41,402 nucleotides of DNA from Paenibacillus bovis (GCA_007679095.1 VEFU01000038.1:1-41402); one strand, 5' to 3'; counted from the first letter of the stretch, positions 22,848-31,588 are shown. The notes: generated by a model from the sequence alone, not told the origin. Translations and numbers: made by a program.

Positions 22848-23474
22848 ATGGAAAACGAATATATTAAGATATTTGATGACAAAAGAAATGTCATAGGGGT
22901 TGCTTCCCGTAGTGATGTCCATAGATTAGGTTATTGGCATGAAACTTTTCATTGTTGGTTTGTGACGAATATAAATGGTAAAGAGTATATTTATCTGCAG
23001 CTGCGGAGTGATGCGAAGAAGGACTATCCGGGCCTATTGGATATTACAGTTGGTGGACATTTATTGGCAGATGAAACCGTTCAGGATGGCATTAGGGAGA
23101 TAAAAGAGGAAGTCGGAATTGATGTTGATTTTCATGATTTACAGAAGTTAGGCATTCTGGAATACTGTGTAATAAATGAGAATCTTATTGATAAAGAATT
23201 AGCCCATACTTTTCTGTATAAATGTGAACATCAATTGACGGATTTTATAGTTCAAATAGATGAAGTTGCTGGAATTGTGCTTGTAGAATTGAAGGATTTC
23301 AGTGAGCTTTGCTTAGGCGAGAGAGAAACTATCCAAGTTAGCGGCTTTAAAATAGGTAAAGAAGGTAATAAACATATGTTTGCTGAAACTGTAAGTAAGG
23401 ATAAATTTGTACCTCATGACACTTTATTTTATCAGGAGGTAGTTCTAAAGATACAACGGCATTTAACTAAGTAA
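22848..23474 (+). CDS. Nudix hydrolase of the IPP-isomerase-like subgroup
   Basis: A 208-residue Nudix protein, longer than the MutT type. The N-terminal YIKIFDDKRNVIGVASRSDVHRLGYWHETFHCW segment (nucleic pattern E-x-hydrophobic-H-R, then HxxFHCW) is that of isopentenyl-diphosphate-isomerase-like Nudix proteins. The box spans 69-91 (GGHLLADETVQDGIREIKEE, then VGI) with Asp75 in place of the first Glu. Real IPP isomerases have extra catalytic Cys and Glu that are not evident, so a hydrolase role is more likely. It lies 30 nt before the SIR2-like gene, probably on the same mRNA. Confidence 0.85.
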   Translation: MENEYIKIFDDKRNVIGVASRSDVHRLGYWHETFHCWFVTNINGKEYIYLQLRSDAKKDYPGLLDITVGGHLLADETVQDGIREIKEEVGIDVDFHDLQKLGILEYCVINENLIDKELAHTFLYKCEHQLTDFIVQIDEVAGIVLVELKDFSELCLGERETIQVSGFKIGKEGNKHMFAETVSKDKFVPHDTLFYQEVVLKIQRHLTK

Positions 23475-23504
23475 GTGGGATTAAATATTAGTAAGGAGGA
23501 CTCC

Positions 23505-24461
23505 ATGCCATACTTTGTAAATTATTCAAATTTCGATTTGACTACTAACACATTTCTAACCCAAGGTGTTTCTCGAAATTTAGATGGCTTTATCTTCTCT
23601 TTTGCGATAATAACACCTGAATTCCCAGCTTATATTAGAACGAGGTTAGATAGTATTTCTAGAATAGATTTTAAAGCAAATGACTTTTTAGATAGTGATG
23701 GCACTATTAAAAATCATAATAGTGGAAAATGTATCCCACTAAACGGCTTATCTGCTTGCTGGACACCGGATAGTCCCAGTGTTTTAACTGATTTGTTGAG
23801 AAAATATTATGAAAGGCGAAATTCAGAGCACTTAAACAATAACAATGATCATGACGTAAAACCAATAAACAGAGGATATAGAGAAATAGAACCCAGTGAA
23901 ATAATTAAACTAATCAAAGAGAAGAAGGTTTTGATTTTTACAGGTGCAGGAATATCAATTGCTTCCGGAATTCCAGACCTTGAAGGATTAATTTCTCTTC
24001 AACAAGAAATCTTCCATCATCCAGAACAGTTTTTTCAAGACATTGTATCTAATCAAACAAGTCACCGTATCGAGAAAGCCAAACAGTTTCATCAACTAAT
24101 TACAGCAAGCGAACCTAATAATAACCATTGGTACATAGCACAATTATGTAAGAAGTACGGCTTTGCACTGGCTACTGGTAATATAGATGGGCTCCATGAA
24201 AAAACACAATTAACACCTATTTATCAAACTTCCCCTGATAAAGTAGAAATACCCAACATTGAACAGTATGATGTTATTCTTACAATTGGCCTTAGTAACG
24301 AAGGAATGGGCAAGGTTGCGGATGAATATAGAATAAGAAATGCGAATGGTAGAATAATCGCCATAAATGTAACTCCACCAGCTTATTTAGGATCAAATGA
24401 TTTTTATTTGGAAGGGAATACTGAGGAAATATTGTATGCACTATCAACAATGGAGATATGA
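23505..24461 (+). CDS. SIR2-like NAD-binding protein without zinc module, with unknown N-terminal domain
   Basis: A 318-residue protein. Residues 1-120 form a domain I do not recognise (with TRLDSISRIDFKANDFLDSD and a CIPLNGLSACW segment), ending in an Asn/Asp-rich linker. Residues 130-318 are a sirtuin-like Rossmann fold: FTGAGISIASGIPD at 145-158 and TGNIDGLHEK at 224-233. Compared with true sirtuins the TQNID Gln is Gly, the catalytic His of the HG motif is missing, the four-Cys zinc ribbon is absent, and GTS is GLS. NAD binding is plausible; deacylation is not. AAGGAGG precedes ATG 23505. Confidence 0.7.
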   Translation: MPYFVNYSNFDLTTNTFLTQGVSRNLDGFIFSFAIITPEFPAYIRTRLDSISRIDFKANDFLDSDGTIKNHNSGKCIPLNGLSACWTPDSPSVLTDLLRKYYERRNSEHLNNNNDHDVKPINRGYREIEPSEIIKLIKEKKVLIFTGAGISIASGIPDLEGLISLQQEIFHHPEQFFQDIVSNQTSHRIEKAKQFHQLITASEPNNNHWYIAQLCKKYGFALATGNIDGLHEKTQLTPIYQTSPDKVEIPNIEQYDVILTIGLSNEGMGKVADEYRIRNANGRIIAINVTPPAYLGSNDFYLEGNTEEILYALSTMEI

Positions 24462-24514
24462 ATCTCTACAGATTATGTTTTTATGTGGTGTCATAAAACA
24501 ATCTAGGAGGCAGT

Positions 24515-25132
24515 ATGAATAATTCGTATCAACAAAATATTATAGAATCATATAACAATATGGCTACGGAAAGAAATCTAGTAAAGCTGCAAGATTGGAA
24601 AGTGAAAGAAAGAACTATATTTTTGAATGAAATAAAAAGTGATAATTATAGCCGTTTATTGGAAATTGGAGCGGGAACAAGGAAGGATAGTCTTTATTTT
24701 AAAGATGAAGGATTACATCCTATCTGTACTGATATTTCTCCTGAAATGGTCAAGATATGTAAAGAGAAGGGCTTAGACGCTCAAGTGATGAGCTTCTATC
24801 ATCTTGAATTTCCAGACAATCACTTTGAAGCTATATGGGCTCTTAATTGTTTACTACATGTTCCAAAAGAAAGCATAAGAACTGTCCTTCAGGAGATGAA
24901 AAGGGTTTTGATAACAGGTGGCTTATTTTATCTCGGTGTTTATGGCGGAGAAAATCATGAAGGGATTTGGGAAGAAGATCCCTATAACCCAAAGAGATTC
25001 TTTTCCTTTTATGATGATGAGTCCATAAAAGAATTACTATCTGAGTTCTTTTACATCGAGTATTTTAATGTAGTATCAAAAGAGGTAGTAGGTGGGAAAT
25101 ATCATTTTCAATCTATCATTTTGAGAAAATAA
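24515..25132 (+). CDS. Class I SAM-dependent methyltransferase
   Basis: A 205-residue methyltransferase. Motif I is LLEIGAGTRKDS (48-59), strand 2 ends in CTDISPEM (71-78), and FEAIWALNCLLHVPKE with the following KRVLITGGLFYLGVYGG cover the rest of the core. A WEEDPYNPKRFFSFYDDE insert precedes the last strands, as in a Bacilli group of unknown substrate. AGGAGG is 6 nt before ATG 24515. It lies within the six-gene run. Confidence 0.88.
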   Translation: MNNSYQQNIIESYNNMATERNLVKLQDWKVKERTIFLNEIKSDNYSRLLEIGAGTRKDSLYFKDEGLHPICTDISPEMVKICKEKGLDAQVMSFYHLEFPDNHFEAIWALNCLLHVPKESIRTVLQEMKRVLITGGLFYLGVYGGENHEGIWEEDPYNPKRFFSFYDDESIKELLSEFFYIEYFNVVSKEVVGGKYHFQSIILRK

Positions 25133-25188
25133 ATGTGTGGAAGTAAAAAATATGAACAATTAATTTGGAATGTGGGGGGGGAACGCTG

Positions 25189-25797
25189 ATGCAAATTACA
25201 CCTGAATCTTCAAATCTTGAAGATTATCTAAAAGAATCAGAGATCATTAATTATTCTCATCCATTAATTAGTAAGACCGTTAAAGTATTATTTAATAATG
25301 AACAATCTGAAATAGAAAAAGTTAAAGTGGCTTATGAATTTGTGAGAGATCAAGTTTCTCACTCCTGGGATATACAAAGTAATAAAGTTACCTGTAAAGC
25401 ATCAGATATTCTTAAGTATAAAGAAGGTATTTGTTATGCTAAATCAAATTTATTAGCAGCTTTATTAAGAGCAATCAATATACCAACGGGTTTTTGTTAT
25501 CAAAGGTTAATGTTATTTGATTCTCCAGAGGGTGGCTATTCACTTCACGCACTTAATGGGGTTTATTTGAAAACGTTAAATCGCTGGGTACGTTTAGATG
25601 CGCGTGGAAATAAGCAAGGGGTACAAGCTGAGTTTTCGGTCCATGAAGAAAAATTAGCATTTAATATCAGAGAAGATTTGGATGAAATAGACTACCCTAT
25701 TATTTATACTTCCCCAAACGAAAAAACTATTGCAACTTTAGATACGAATAAAAATGCATTAATAATGTACACGCATAATTTACCTGATAGGCTTTAA
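25189..25797 (+). CDS. Transglutaminase-like domain protein
   Basis: A 202-residue protein of the transglutaminase-like superfamily. The Cys-His-Asp triad is visible: Cys82 in KEGICYAKSNLLAALLRA, His120 in GYSLHALNGVYL and Asp137 in WVRLDARGN. Bacterial members are mostly cysteine proteases or amidohydrolases. It has no signal peptide, so it is cytosolic. ATG 25189 follows a G8 run (25174-25181) acting as ribosome binding site; a GTG at 25171 or earlier in-frame starts are less likely. Last gene of the run before a terminator-like hairpin. Confidence 0.85.
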   Translation: MQITPESSNLEDYLKESEIINYSHPLISKTVKVLFNNEQSEIEKVKVAYEFVRDQVSHSWDIQSNKVTCKASDILKYKEGICYAKSNLLAALLRAINIPTGFCYQRLMLFDSPEGGYSLHALNGVYLKTLNRWVRLDARGNKQGVQAEFSVHEEKLAFNIREDLDEIDYPIIYTSPNEKTIATLDTNKNALIMYTHNLPDRL

Positions 25798-25864
25798 ATT
25801 TGGAAACTCTCAGGGAATATTCCTGAAAATTGTATTCACCCTGCTTTCATTACAAAAATATAAT

Positions 25865-25898
25865 TCAGGCAATCTCTTTGAATAAAGAAATTGCCTGA
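25865..25898. terminator. Terminator-like hairpin between convergent genes
   Basis: TCAGGCAAT (25865-25873) pairs with ATTGCCTGA (25890-25898). It sits between the transglutaminase-like gene and the convergent Nudix gene at 25911. T tracts are short on both sides. Confidence 0.65.
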
Positions 25899-25910
25899 CT
25901 GTGTTCGATT

Positions 25911-26387
25911 TCAAATACTTTTTACCGCTGTTTTTAGAGTTTCCTGTTTTTGTTGATCATACATTGCATAAATTTCAAAGGTTCCATCCTCAAAAAATAA
26001 AGGGAATCTTCTTTTGAACCAGTCTTGCATAGGTAAATTTAATGCCTCGTCGATTGGTACCCAAAGTAGTTCTCCTTCAGGTGGATTTTCTAATAATTCT
26101 CCTTCATAAGAAGTGGCAAGATAATTAAACACCATATATCTAAAATTATTATTTGGATCTACAAACTCATCTAGCCCTTTATAGATTAAGTTTTTTACTT
26201 TTAGCCCGGTTTCTTCCCTGACTTCTCGAATAGCTGCTTCCGTTAAGCTCTCTGGGAATTCAACTTTACCCCCAGGACCAAGATAGCCAGGAAATCCACG
26301 TTTACTTGGTCTATTTAATAAAAGCACCTTATCTCCATCTTGTACTAAACACATTGTATATAAGCTTATTTTTGTATCTTCAGCCAA
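25911..26387 (-). CDS. Nudix hydrolase, MutT/8-oxo-dGTP diphosphatase-like
   Basis: A 158-residue Nudix protein with complete box at 40-62 (Gly40, Glu46, Arg54-Glu55, Glu58-Glu59, Gly61). The start TMCLVQDGDKVLLLNRP, the lead-in GYLGPGGKVE and the later WVPIDEALNLPMQDWFKRRF resemble the streptococcal MutX / 8-oxo-dGTP diphosphatase branch. That activity is possible but unproven. Translation starts at TTG (26387-26385) with AAGGAG about 9 nt before; no ATG is suitably placed. One of only nine - strand genes here, transcribed toward the six-gene run. Confidence 0.87.
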   Translation of the reverse strand: MAEDTKISLYTMCLVQDGDKVLLLNRPSKRGFPGYLGPGGKVEFPESLTEAAIREVREETGLKVKNLIYKGLDEFVDPNNNFRYMVFNYLATSYEGELLENPPEGELLWVPIDEALNLPMQDWFKRRFPLFFEDGTFEIYAMYDQQKQETLKTAVKSI

Positions 26388-26592
26388 TTGTATGTACTCC
26401 TTAATAGATTAGTAGTTTTTCACGATCATATCTTTAATATTAATTATATAGAAAAACAAGGAAAAGTGGCAGGTGTATTTTAGAGATTATCGAATAAGGT
26501 AGTAAGGACACCTGGAAAAAGACTACGAACATGCAATATTAGATGACTATTCTATTATTGGAGAGTGACATATTTAAAGGAGGATTCTCTAG

Positions 26593-27282
26593 GTGATTAA
26601 AGCTGCTATATTTGATTTAGACGGAACATTATTAGACAGGGATAATTCAGTAAAAACATTTATTCATCGCCAATATGAAAGATGGATTCTCCATTTAGGG
26701 CATATCCCGAAAAAGAAGTATGTTGCAAGATTTATAGAATTGGATAAACGAGGGTATGTGTGGAAGGATAAAGTGTACCAACAATTAGTCGAGGAATTTG
26801 AGATCGCGGAGATATCTTGGGAAGCATTACTTCAAGATTACATAAGTGAATTTAAGCATTCCTGTGTTCCATTTACTAACCTTATACCAATGTTAGATGA
26901 ATTGAAAAAGAGTAATATTCTTTTGGGGATGATTACAAATGGATATGGGCAATTTCAAATGGATAATATAGTTGCTTTGGGTATCAAAGAGTTTTTTGAT
27001 GTTATTTTGATATCGGAGTGGGAAGGGATAAAAAAGCCAGATCCTGAAATATTTCATGGAGCAATAAATAAAATAAGTGTATCAGCTCACGAATGTGTAT
27101 TTATTGGAGACCATCCAGTAAATGACGTGGCAGCTGCTCGAAGAGTTGAAATGATGGGGGTTTGGAAGAAGGATTTTCAGTGGAACAATGTCAATGCAGA
27201 TTACATAGTAGATGATTTGGCAGAGATTCCGCTTATTATTAGGGAGATAGATTCAGGAGATGGATATGATGATAAAAATTAG
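26593..27282 (+). CDS. HAD-superfamily hydrolase (subfamily IA)
   Basis: A 229-residue HAD phosphatase. Motif I is FDLDGTLLD with nucleophile Asp8 and Asp10. A helical cap follows, motif II is MITNGYGQFQ, and motifs III/IV are KKPDPEIFHGA and FIGDHPVNDVAAAR. The substrate is unknown; relatives are small phosphatases. GTG 26593 has GGAGG at 26579-26583. Its last 17 bases overlap the next gene, so the two are translationally coupled. Confidence 0.88.
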   Translation: MIKAAIFDLDGTLLDRDNSVKTFIHRQYERWILHLGHIPKKKYVARFIELDKRGYVWKDKVYQQLVEEFEIAEISWEALLQDYISEFKHSCVPFTNLIPMLDELKKSNILLGMITNGYGQFQMDNIVALGIKEFFDVILISEWEGIKKPDPEIFHGAINKISVSAHECVFIGDHPVNDVAAARRVEMMGVWKKDFQWNNVNADYIVDDLAEIPLIIREIDSGDGYDDKN

Positions 27283-27787
27283 ATTAGCTACTTTAGATGA
27301 TCTACAAGGAATTGCGAAGGTGCATATTGATAGTTGGCACACTACATATAAAGGAATTGTTGCAGATGAATTTATTGCTAGCCTAACATATGAATGGTCC
27401 AAAGAACGTCAGAGATACCTTATAGAAAATGAAGACACATTTATTTTTGTTGCTGAAGATATGAACGGCAATATAGTTGGTTTTGCTTCAGGAGGACCTG
27501 AACGGAATAACGATCCAATATATATGGGAGAACTTTATGCTATATATCTATTGAAAGAATATCAGAGTAAAGGAATTGGAAAACAATTATTCAACGCGGT
27601 GATAAAACACTTATCCGCTAACGGCATCAATTCTTTACTAGTCCTTGTATTAGAAGATAACACTCCTGCAATAAAATTTTATGAAGCACTAGGAGGTGAA
27701 AGAGTAAAAGAAGGGATATTGGAGCTAGAAGGTATTCAATATAAAGATATTGGATATGGTTGGCTTGATACATCTGTTTTAATTTGA
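27266..27787 (+). CDS. GNAT family N-acetyltransferase
   Basis: A 173-residue GNAT. The acetyl-CoA loop is in LKEYQSKGIGKQLFNAVI, followed by LLVLVLEDNTPAIKFYEALGG, the classical strand 5-helix 4 signature, and MGELYAIYLL before it. The IRLATLDDLQGIAKVHIDSW N-terminus is typical of a subgroup acting on small amines or aminoacyl groups. The AGGAG at 27255-27259 lies inside the end of the HAD gene and serves ATG 27266 or 27269. An overlapping HAD-GNAT pair suggests linked expression. Confidence 0.88.
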   Translation: MMIKIRLATLDDLQGIAKVHIDSWHTTYKGIVADEFIASLTYEWSKERQRYLIENEDTFIFVAEDMNGNIVGFASGGPERNNDPIYMGELYAIYLLKEYQSKGIGKQLFNAVIKHLSANGINSLLVLVLEDNTPAIKFYEALGGERVKEGILELEGIQYKDIGYGWLDTSVLI

Positions 27788-27812
27788 CTACTTACAATTT
27801 TAATAGATTACG

Positions 27813-27843
27813 AGCTGAATTCAGTCTGATTCAGCTTTTTTAT
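27813..27843 (+). terminator. Intrinsic terminator
   Basis: AGCTGAA (27813-27819) pairs with TTCAGCT (27830-27836), followed by a run of T, 26 nt after the GNAT stop. It ends the HAD-GNAT transcript. The short frame running through this stretch (27784-27987) is not a gene. Confidence 0.8.
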
Positions 27844-27943
27844 TTTGAGTTCCATTGCGGTTTAAATTCTTTAGCAGGAATTAAAGTAATTATCTTGAAT
27901 AAGTATATTAATTTTACAAATGTGTTTTTAAGGAGATTACAAG

Positions 27944-28432
27944 ATGATTCCCTTACATATGGTTTCAACAGGTGGAGTGTTGCTTAGAGATAACGAAGTG
28001 TTGCTAGTTCAAGTAAACTATGGAACAAATAAGGGTCTATGGATGATTCCAGGTGGAGTTGTTGAAGCGGGGGAATCACTAGAAGAGGCAGTTGTAAGGG
28101 AAATTAGGGAAGAGACTGGGTTAATATTAGCACCTAAGAGAATAGTAGGGATTAGAAACGGAGTTAAGCAGGTTCGTGAAAATAAAGAAGGCTCCATTTA
28201 TGTAGTATTTGAAATGGAGTTTATTTCAGAGACCAATCAAGTAATAGATCCTAGTGAAATTTCTAATATTAAGTTTTTCCCAATTGAAGAAGCATTATCA
28301 AACCCGAATGTCATTGATTTGACGAAGGAATTTATTAAAGCAACACTAAAATCGAGCTCGGGTCTAGAAAAGGTAGTAAAAGATATAGCGACTAACACAA
28401 TATACAATTCATATGACGTATACAGAGCATAA
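27944..28432 (+). CDS. Nudix hydrolase
   Basis: A 162-residue Nudix protein with a complete box at 38-60 (Gly38, Glu44, Arg52-Glu53, Glu56-Glu57, Gly59) and MIPGGVVEAGESLEEAV preceding. The C-terminal extension (LKSSSGLEKVVKDI, then a Tyr/Asn-rich tail) is not part of the minimal fold. The substrate is unknown. AAGGAG lies 8 nt before ATG 27944. It opens a four-gene group (Nudix, Nudix, HIT, esterase) without internal terminators. Confidence 0.9.
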   Translation: MIPLHMVSTGGVLLRDNEVLLVQVNYGTNKGLWMIPGGVVEAGESLEEAVVREIREETGLILAPKRIVGIRNGVKQVRENKEGSIYVVFEMEFISETNQVIDPSEISNIKFFPIEEALSNPNVIDLTKEFIKATLKSSSGLEKVVKDIATNTIYNSYDVYRA

Positions 28433-28459
28433 AAATTATGAAAACCAGAGGAATCTATA

Positions 28460-28924
28460 ATGAAAATAAGAAGCTCCGTTCAAGCTGTCATTATTAGTGA
28501 TAATAAGTTATTAACGATTAAAAAATATGATTACAACCAGTATATGAATATACTTCCTGGTGGTGGGCAGGAACCAGGTGAGCCACTTAAAGATGCTGTT
28601 GTTAGAGAATGTTTAGAGGAATTAGGAGTACATGTTGATGTAAATGAGCTTCTATTTGTAAGTGAATATATTGGGAAAAACCACGAACATTCACAATGGG
28701 ATAGTGAAGTTCATGTAGTTGTGCATCTATTTGCTTGTACACTTCAAGGTGAGATACATATGTTTAAAGGCACAAATCCTGACCCTGATCAAGTTGGAGT
28801 TGAATGGATACCATTGGATGAATTGGCCAATTCTAATTTCCGACCAAAAGCACTGATACCACATCTATTTATGTATGAAAAACACGGGGCAATAAAATCG
28901 TTGTACATTGGAGATATGGCATAG
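28460..28924 (+). CDS. Nudix hydrolase
   Basis: A 154-residue Nudix protein with box at 35-57 (Gly35, Glu41, Arg49-Glu50, Glu53-Glu54, Gly56). The GGGQEPGEPLKDAVVREC form is frequent in Bacillus MutT-like proteins. EVHVVVHLFACTL and WIPLDELANSNFRPKALIPH follow, as in a subgroup seen alone or fused to other domains. GAGG at 28447-28450 precedes ATG 28460. It immediately follows another Nudix gene but the two are not close in sequence, so they are not a recent duplication. Confidence 0.9.
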   Translation: MKIRSSVQAVIISDNKLLTIKKYDYNQYMNILPGGGQEPGEPLKDAVVRECLEELGVHVDVNELLFVSEYIGKNHEHSQWDSEVHVVVHLFACTLQGEIHMFKGTNPDPDQVGVEWIPLDELANSNFRPKALIPHLFMYEKHGAIKSLYIGDMA

Positions 28925-28978
28925 GGTAGCATAGCAGTTGGTTTGAATGGAAGAAACTATTAAATGAGGAGGATGACT

Positions 28979-29323
28979 ATGTCTGCAAATGAATATCAAG
29001 ATTTTTATTGTGATGAGGTATTAAATGGAAAAACTCCTGTAAATGTCGTTTTGGAAACGGAAAATGTTTTAGCATTTCATCATACTCGACCTTTTTGGGA
29101 AGAACATATTGTGGTAATACCAAAAAAGCATATAGAATCTATCGTTACTGTACAAGAAAATGAGAGCGCTATAATGCAAGAAATATTTAGTGTTATTCAA
29201 GTAGTTGCTACTGAAATGAATGAGAAATTTGGTGCTTGTACCGTTTCTATGAATGTTGGTGAATATCAAACAAATAAACATATGCACTGGCACGTAATTT
29301 ATGGCAAACGAATTAGAGATTAA
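28979..29323 (+). CDS. HIT family protein
   Basis: A 114-residue histidine-triad protein with the triad His101-Met-His103-Trp-His105 (KHMHWHVIYG). An upstream H-bonding segment HTRPFWEEHIVVIPKKHIES and MNVGEYQTNKH are as in HIT hydrolases. It probably hydrolyses a nucleoside phosphoramidate or dinucleoside polyphosphate, chemistry that overlaps with the Nudix genes beside it. ATG 28979 is selected because GAGGAGG ends 6 nt before; the earlier in-frame ATGs at 28964 and 28973 overlap that site. Confidence 0.9.
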   Translation: MSANEYQDFYCDEVLNGKTPVNVVLETENVLAFHHTRPFWEEHIVVIPKKHIESIVTVQENESAIMQEIFSVIQVVATEMNEKFGACTVSMNVGEYQTNKHMHWHVIYGKRIRD

Positions 29324-29359
29324 CAAGTTAATAGATATAAATGATGAAAAGGAGAACTG

Positions 29360-30316
29360 ATGATGAAAAAAGAAACTGTTGCTTCAACTAAGTCGAAAGA
29401 ATTTATAATGTTGCCGGATGCGTATAGAAGGGAAAATGAGAAACAGGGAGTTATTGAAAGTTTACATTATCATGTCCCCAACCTAAACGATGGTTCTAAC
29501 ACGAAGCACTTGAATGTGTATCTTCCATATTGCTATGACGCTACTGATACGAATAGGAAGTATAATGTTTTATATTTGATGCATGGTGGCGGTGAAGATG
29601 AGAATCTTCTATTTGGTGGTCCAGGTGAAAACAGAGAATTAAAGAATATATTGGATAATATGATTGCCAATGGCGATATCGAACCTCTCATCGTTGTAAC
29701 ACCAACATTTAACGGTCTGAAAAATGGCTTAAAAAATGACCCTAAACTTGCTCATGTGGAGTCCCTGGATCATCCCTTACCAATAGTAGAAACGAAATAT
29801 TTTCATGATGAATTGGTTCATGACATAATTCCGTTTGTAGAAACGAAGTATCACACCCATGTAACAACAGCAGATAAAGATGATTTGAAAGCTACTCGTG
29901 CCCATAGAGCCTTCGGAGGATTTTCAATGGGGTCTGTTACTACTTGGTATACATTTATTCATGCACTTGATTACGTCCAATATTTTATTCCTTTATGTGG
30001 TGACTGTTGGGCAATTGCTCAGAAGGCGGAAGGGAAAATGGCAAAAGAAACTGTTGAATACTTAGCGACAGTTGCAAAAGATAGTGGTTATAGTCCAAAA
30101 GATTACTATTTATTCTGTGCTTCTGGCATTCAAGATATTGCTTACCCGAACATGAAACCGCAAATGGATGAGATGAAAAAACTAACCGATCGCTTTATAT
30201 ATTCTTCAGACCCAAAAGAAGGTAACTTTTATTTTATTGAAGCTGAAGGCGGTATTCATACATGGCACTGGGTGAACCAGTTTATTTACAATATACTGCC
30301 GGATTTGTTTGAGTAA
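29360..30316 (+). CDS. Alpha/beta-hydrolase esterase (CE1 / esterase D type)
   Basis: A 318-residue esterase. An oxyanion-hole segment YLMHGGGED (72-80), the nucleophile elbow GFSMG with Ser189, and the C-terminal GGIHTWHWV with His303 as likely catalytic base match the CE1 family of feruloyl and acetyl-xylan esterases (XynZ-like). There is no signal peptide, so an intracellular role is likely, unlike secreted xylan esterases. GGAG at 29351-29354 precedes ATG 29360 (or 29363). Last gene of the Nudix-Nudix-HIT-esterase group. Confidence 0.87.
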   Translation: MMKKETVASTKSKEFIMLPDAYRRENEKQGVIESLHYHVPNLNDGSNTKHLNVYLPYCYDATDTNRKYNVLYLMHGGGEDENLLFGGPGENRELKNILDNMIANGDIEPLIVVTPTFNGLKNGLKNDPKLAHVESLDHPLPIVETKYFHDELVHDIIPFVETKYHTHVTTADKDDLKATRAHRAFGGFSMGSVTTWYTFIHALDYVQYFIPLCGDCWAIAQKAEGKMAKETVEYLATVAKDSGYSPKDYYLFCASGIQDIAYPNMKPQMDEMKKLTDRFIYSSDPKEGNFYFIEAEGGIHTWHWVNQFIYNILPDLFE

Positions 30317-30632
30317 TCCATACTGTGTTCAGAACTTTACCCTGCATAAACAATACAAAAAATGTCGGAGTAGATGCGGAATTGTGGATTCCGGTTAAAA
30401 AGGTTAGAAGCATTGAATAGAATTTAAGGAAGATAAGAAGTAGCGATTACCGATATGGCATTCGCTACTTTTTATGTTAAAGATATTTATAAAAGACGAA
30501 AATCAATTTTAATCGTATTATTGAATGCTCGTCTATCTAAGGTTAAATTTGTTTAAGGATTTTTATAAAAAACTTTAGTATTTTATATAACATATAACCT
30601 TGCCATAATAGAGGTACAACAAATAGGAGTTG
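30317..30632. other. Intergenic region with a terminator and no gene seen
   Basis: Apart from the hairpin at 30438-30473, the 316 bp are A+T-rich and show no supported coding frame. A promoter for the gene at 30633 is expected in its last 100 bp but no -35/-10 pair stood out. Confidence 0.5.
30438..30473 (+). terminator. Intrinsic terminator
   Basis: AAGTAGCGA (30438-30446) pairs with TCGCTACTT (30462-30470), followed by TTT. It lies 120 nt after the esterase stop, ending the four-gene group. Confidence 0.82.
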
Positions 30633-31577
30633 ATGAAATTGGTTCATATTAGGTCTGTTCAGGAAGCGGACGATTTTGAAGTGATTTACCAATTAATCAA
30701 TACGACAATGGTAAGATTTTCTGGAACTGAAAGCGTCTCATATGCTGTTTCAGGTGAAGTTTTAAAAAAGCGTTACTGTGACTTGAAATCACCCAATAAA
30801 GCGTTTGTCGCAATATCGGAAAATAAAATAATAGCATTCATGGGCGTACTTGCAACGGGTGTTACAAAGAACGGTTTAATTGAATGTGGTTTTTCACAGG
30901 AATATGAGGATGTACTTGATCAGTTATTAAGCAAGTGTATAGCTTCAGTACAGGGAAATGGGGGAACGCGTGTATATATATATTCACCAATCCAATTTGG
31001 GCAAGTTAGAAATGAAGGAATTAGATTATGGGAAAAATTAGGTTTTATTTCTGATGAATATTCATATGTGACGACAATATTAAATCTAGATAACTGGATT
31101 GAACCTCAATCCTTTAATTTATCAGGAATTGAGCCATCAATGGAAATGAATTATGAACAAATCAAGCAAATTCTTCTGGAAGATGGCGAGGATGACATGG
31201 CGAGTTTATTCCATAATCAATTTTCTCAAAAGAAAACTATGAATCAAGTAATTCTAACATTAAAAGATGAAACTTCGAATGATATTTCAGCAATTGCATA
31301 TTACCGGGTTAATCTTATGGAGTTAGATAAGGAAGATAGAGTTTTTGAAGCAACAGCTTTTGGGATTCATGTTAGGCCACAGTTTTCCCTAAATAAAGAT
31401 GAAATTAGAAGATTTGTACAAGGTGCTTTAATATCAATGAAGCAATTAGATGTACAGACAGTAATCTCTAGAATTACATTAAAGAACTTTTCTGTTTTTG
31501 CTGCTTTAATTTCTGAAGGATTTCATAATGAAGGCCTAGAAAAAGCAAATACAATACGCTTATATAAAGAGATATAG
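30633..31577 (+). CDS. GNAT-like protein, two-domain
   Basis: About 314 residues. The first half resembles a degenerate GNAT (VHIRSVQEADDFEVIYQLIN, AFVAISENKIIAFMGVLATG, LWEKLGFISDEYSYV), and the second half repeats the pattern (AIAYYRVNLMELDKEDRVFE, FGIHVRPQFSLNKDEIRRFV, ISEGFHNEGLEKANTIRLY). The canonical Q/R-x-x-G-x-G acetyl-CoA loop is not clear in either half. It may therefore have a different or lost activity. TAGGAG at 30624-30629 serves ATG 30633 or, with better spacing, TTG 30639. Confidence 0.6.
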   Translation: MKLVHIRSVQEADDFEVIYQLINTTMVRFSGTESVSYAVSGEVLKKRYCDLKSPNKAFVAISENKIIAFMGVLATGVTKNGLIECGFSQEYEDVLDQLLSKCIASVQGNGGTRVYIYSPIQFGQVRNEGIRLWEKLGFISDEYSYVTTILNLDNWIEPQSFNLSGIEPSMEMNYEQIKQILLEDGEDDMASLFHNQFSQKKTMNQVILTLKDETSNDISAIAYYRVNLMELDKEDRVFEATAFGIHVRPQFSLNKDEIRRFVQGALISMKQLDVQTVISRITLKNFSVFAALISEGFHNEGLEKANTIRLYKEI

Positions 31578-31588
31578 GTAGATAGGGA

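Noticed and set aside
22848-23474. Isopentenyl diphosphate isomerase
   Set aside because: The N-terminal pattern is similar, but the isomerase's catalytic Cys/Glu set is not evident and the box has Asp in place of the first Glu.
27784-27987. 67-residue frame between the GNAT and Nudix genes
   Set aside because: It runs through a terminator hairpin and overlaps the Nudix start.
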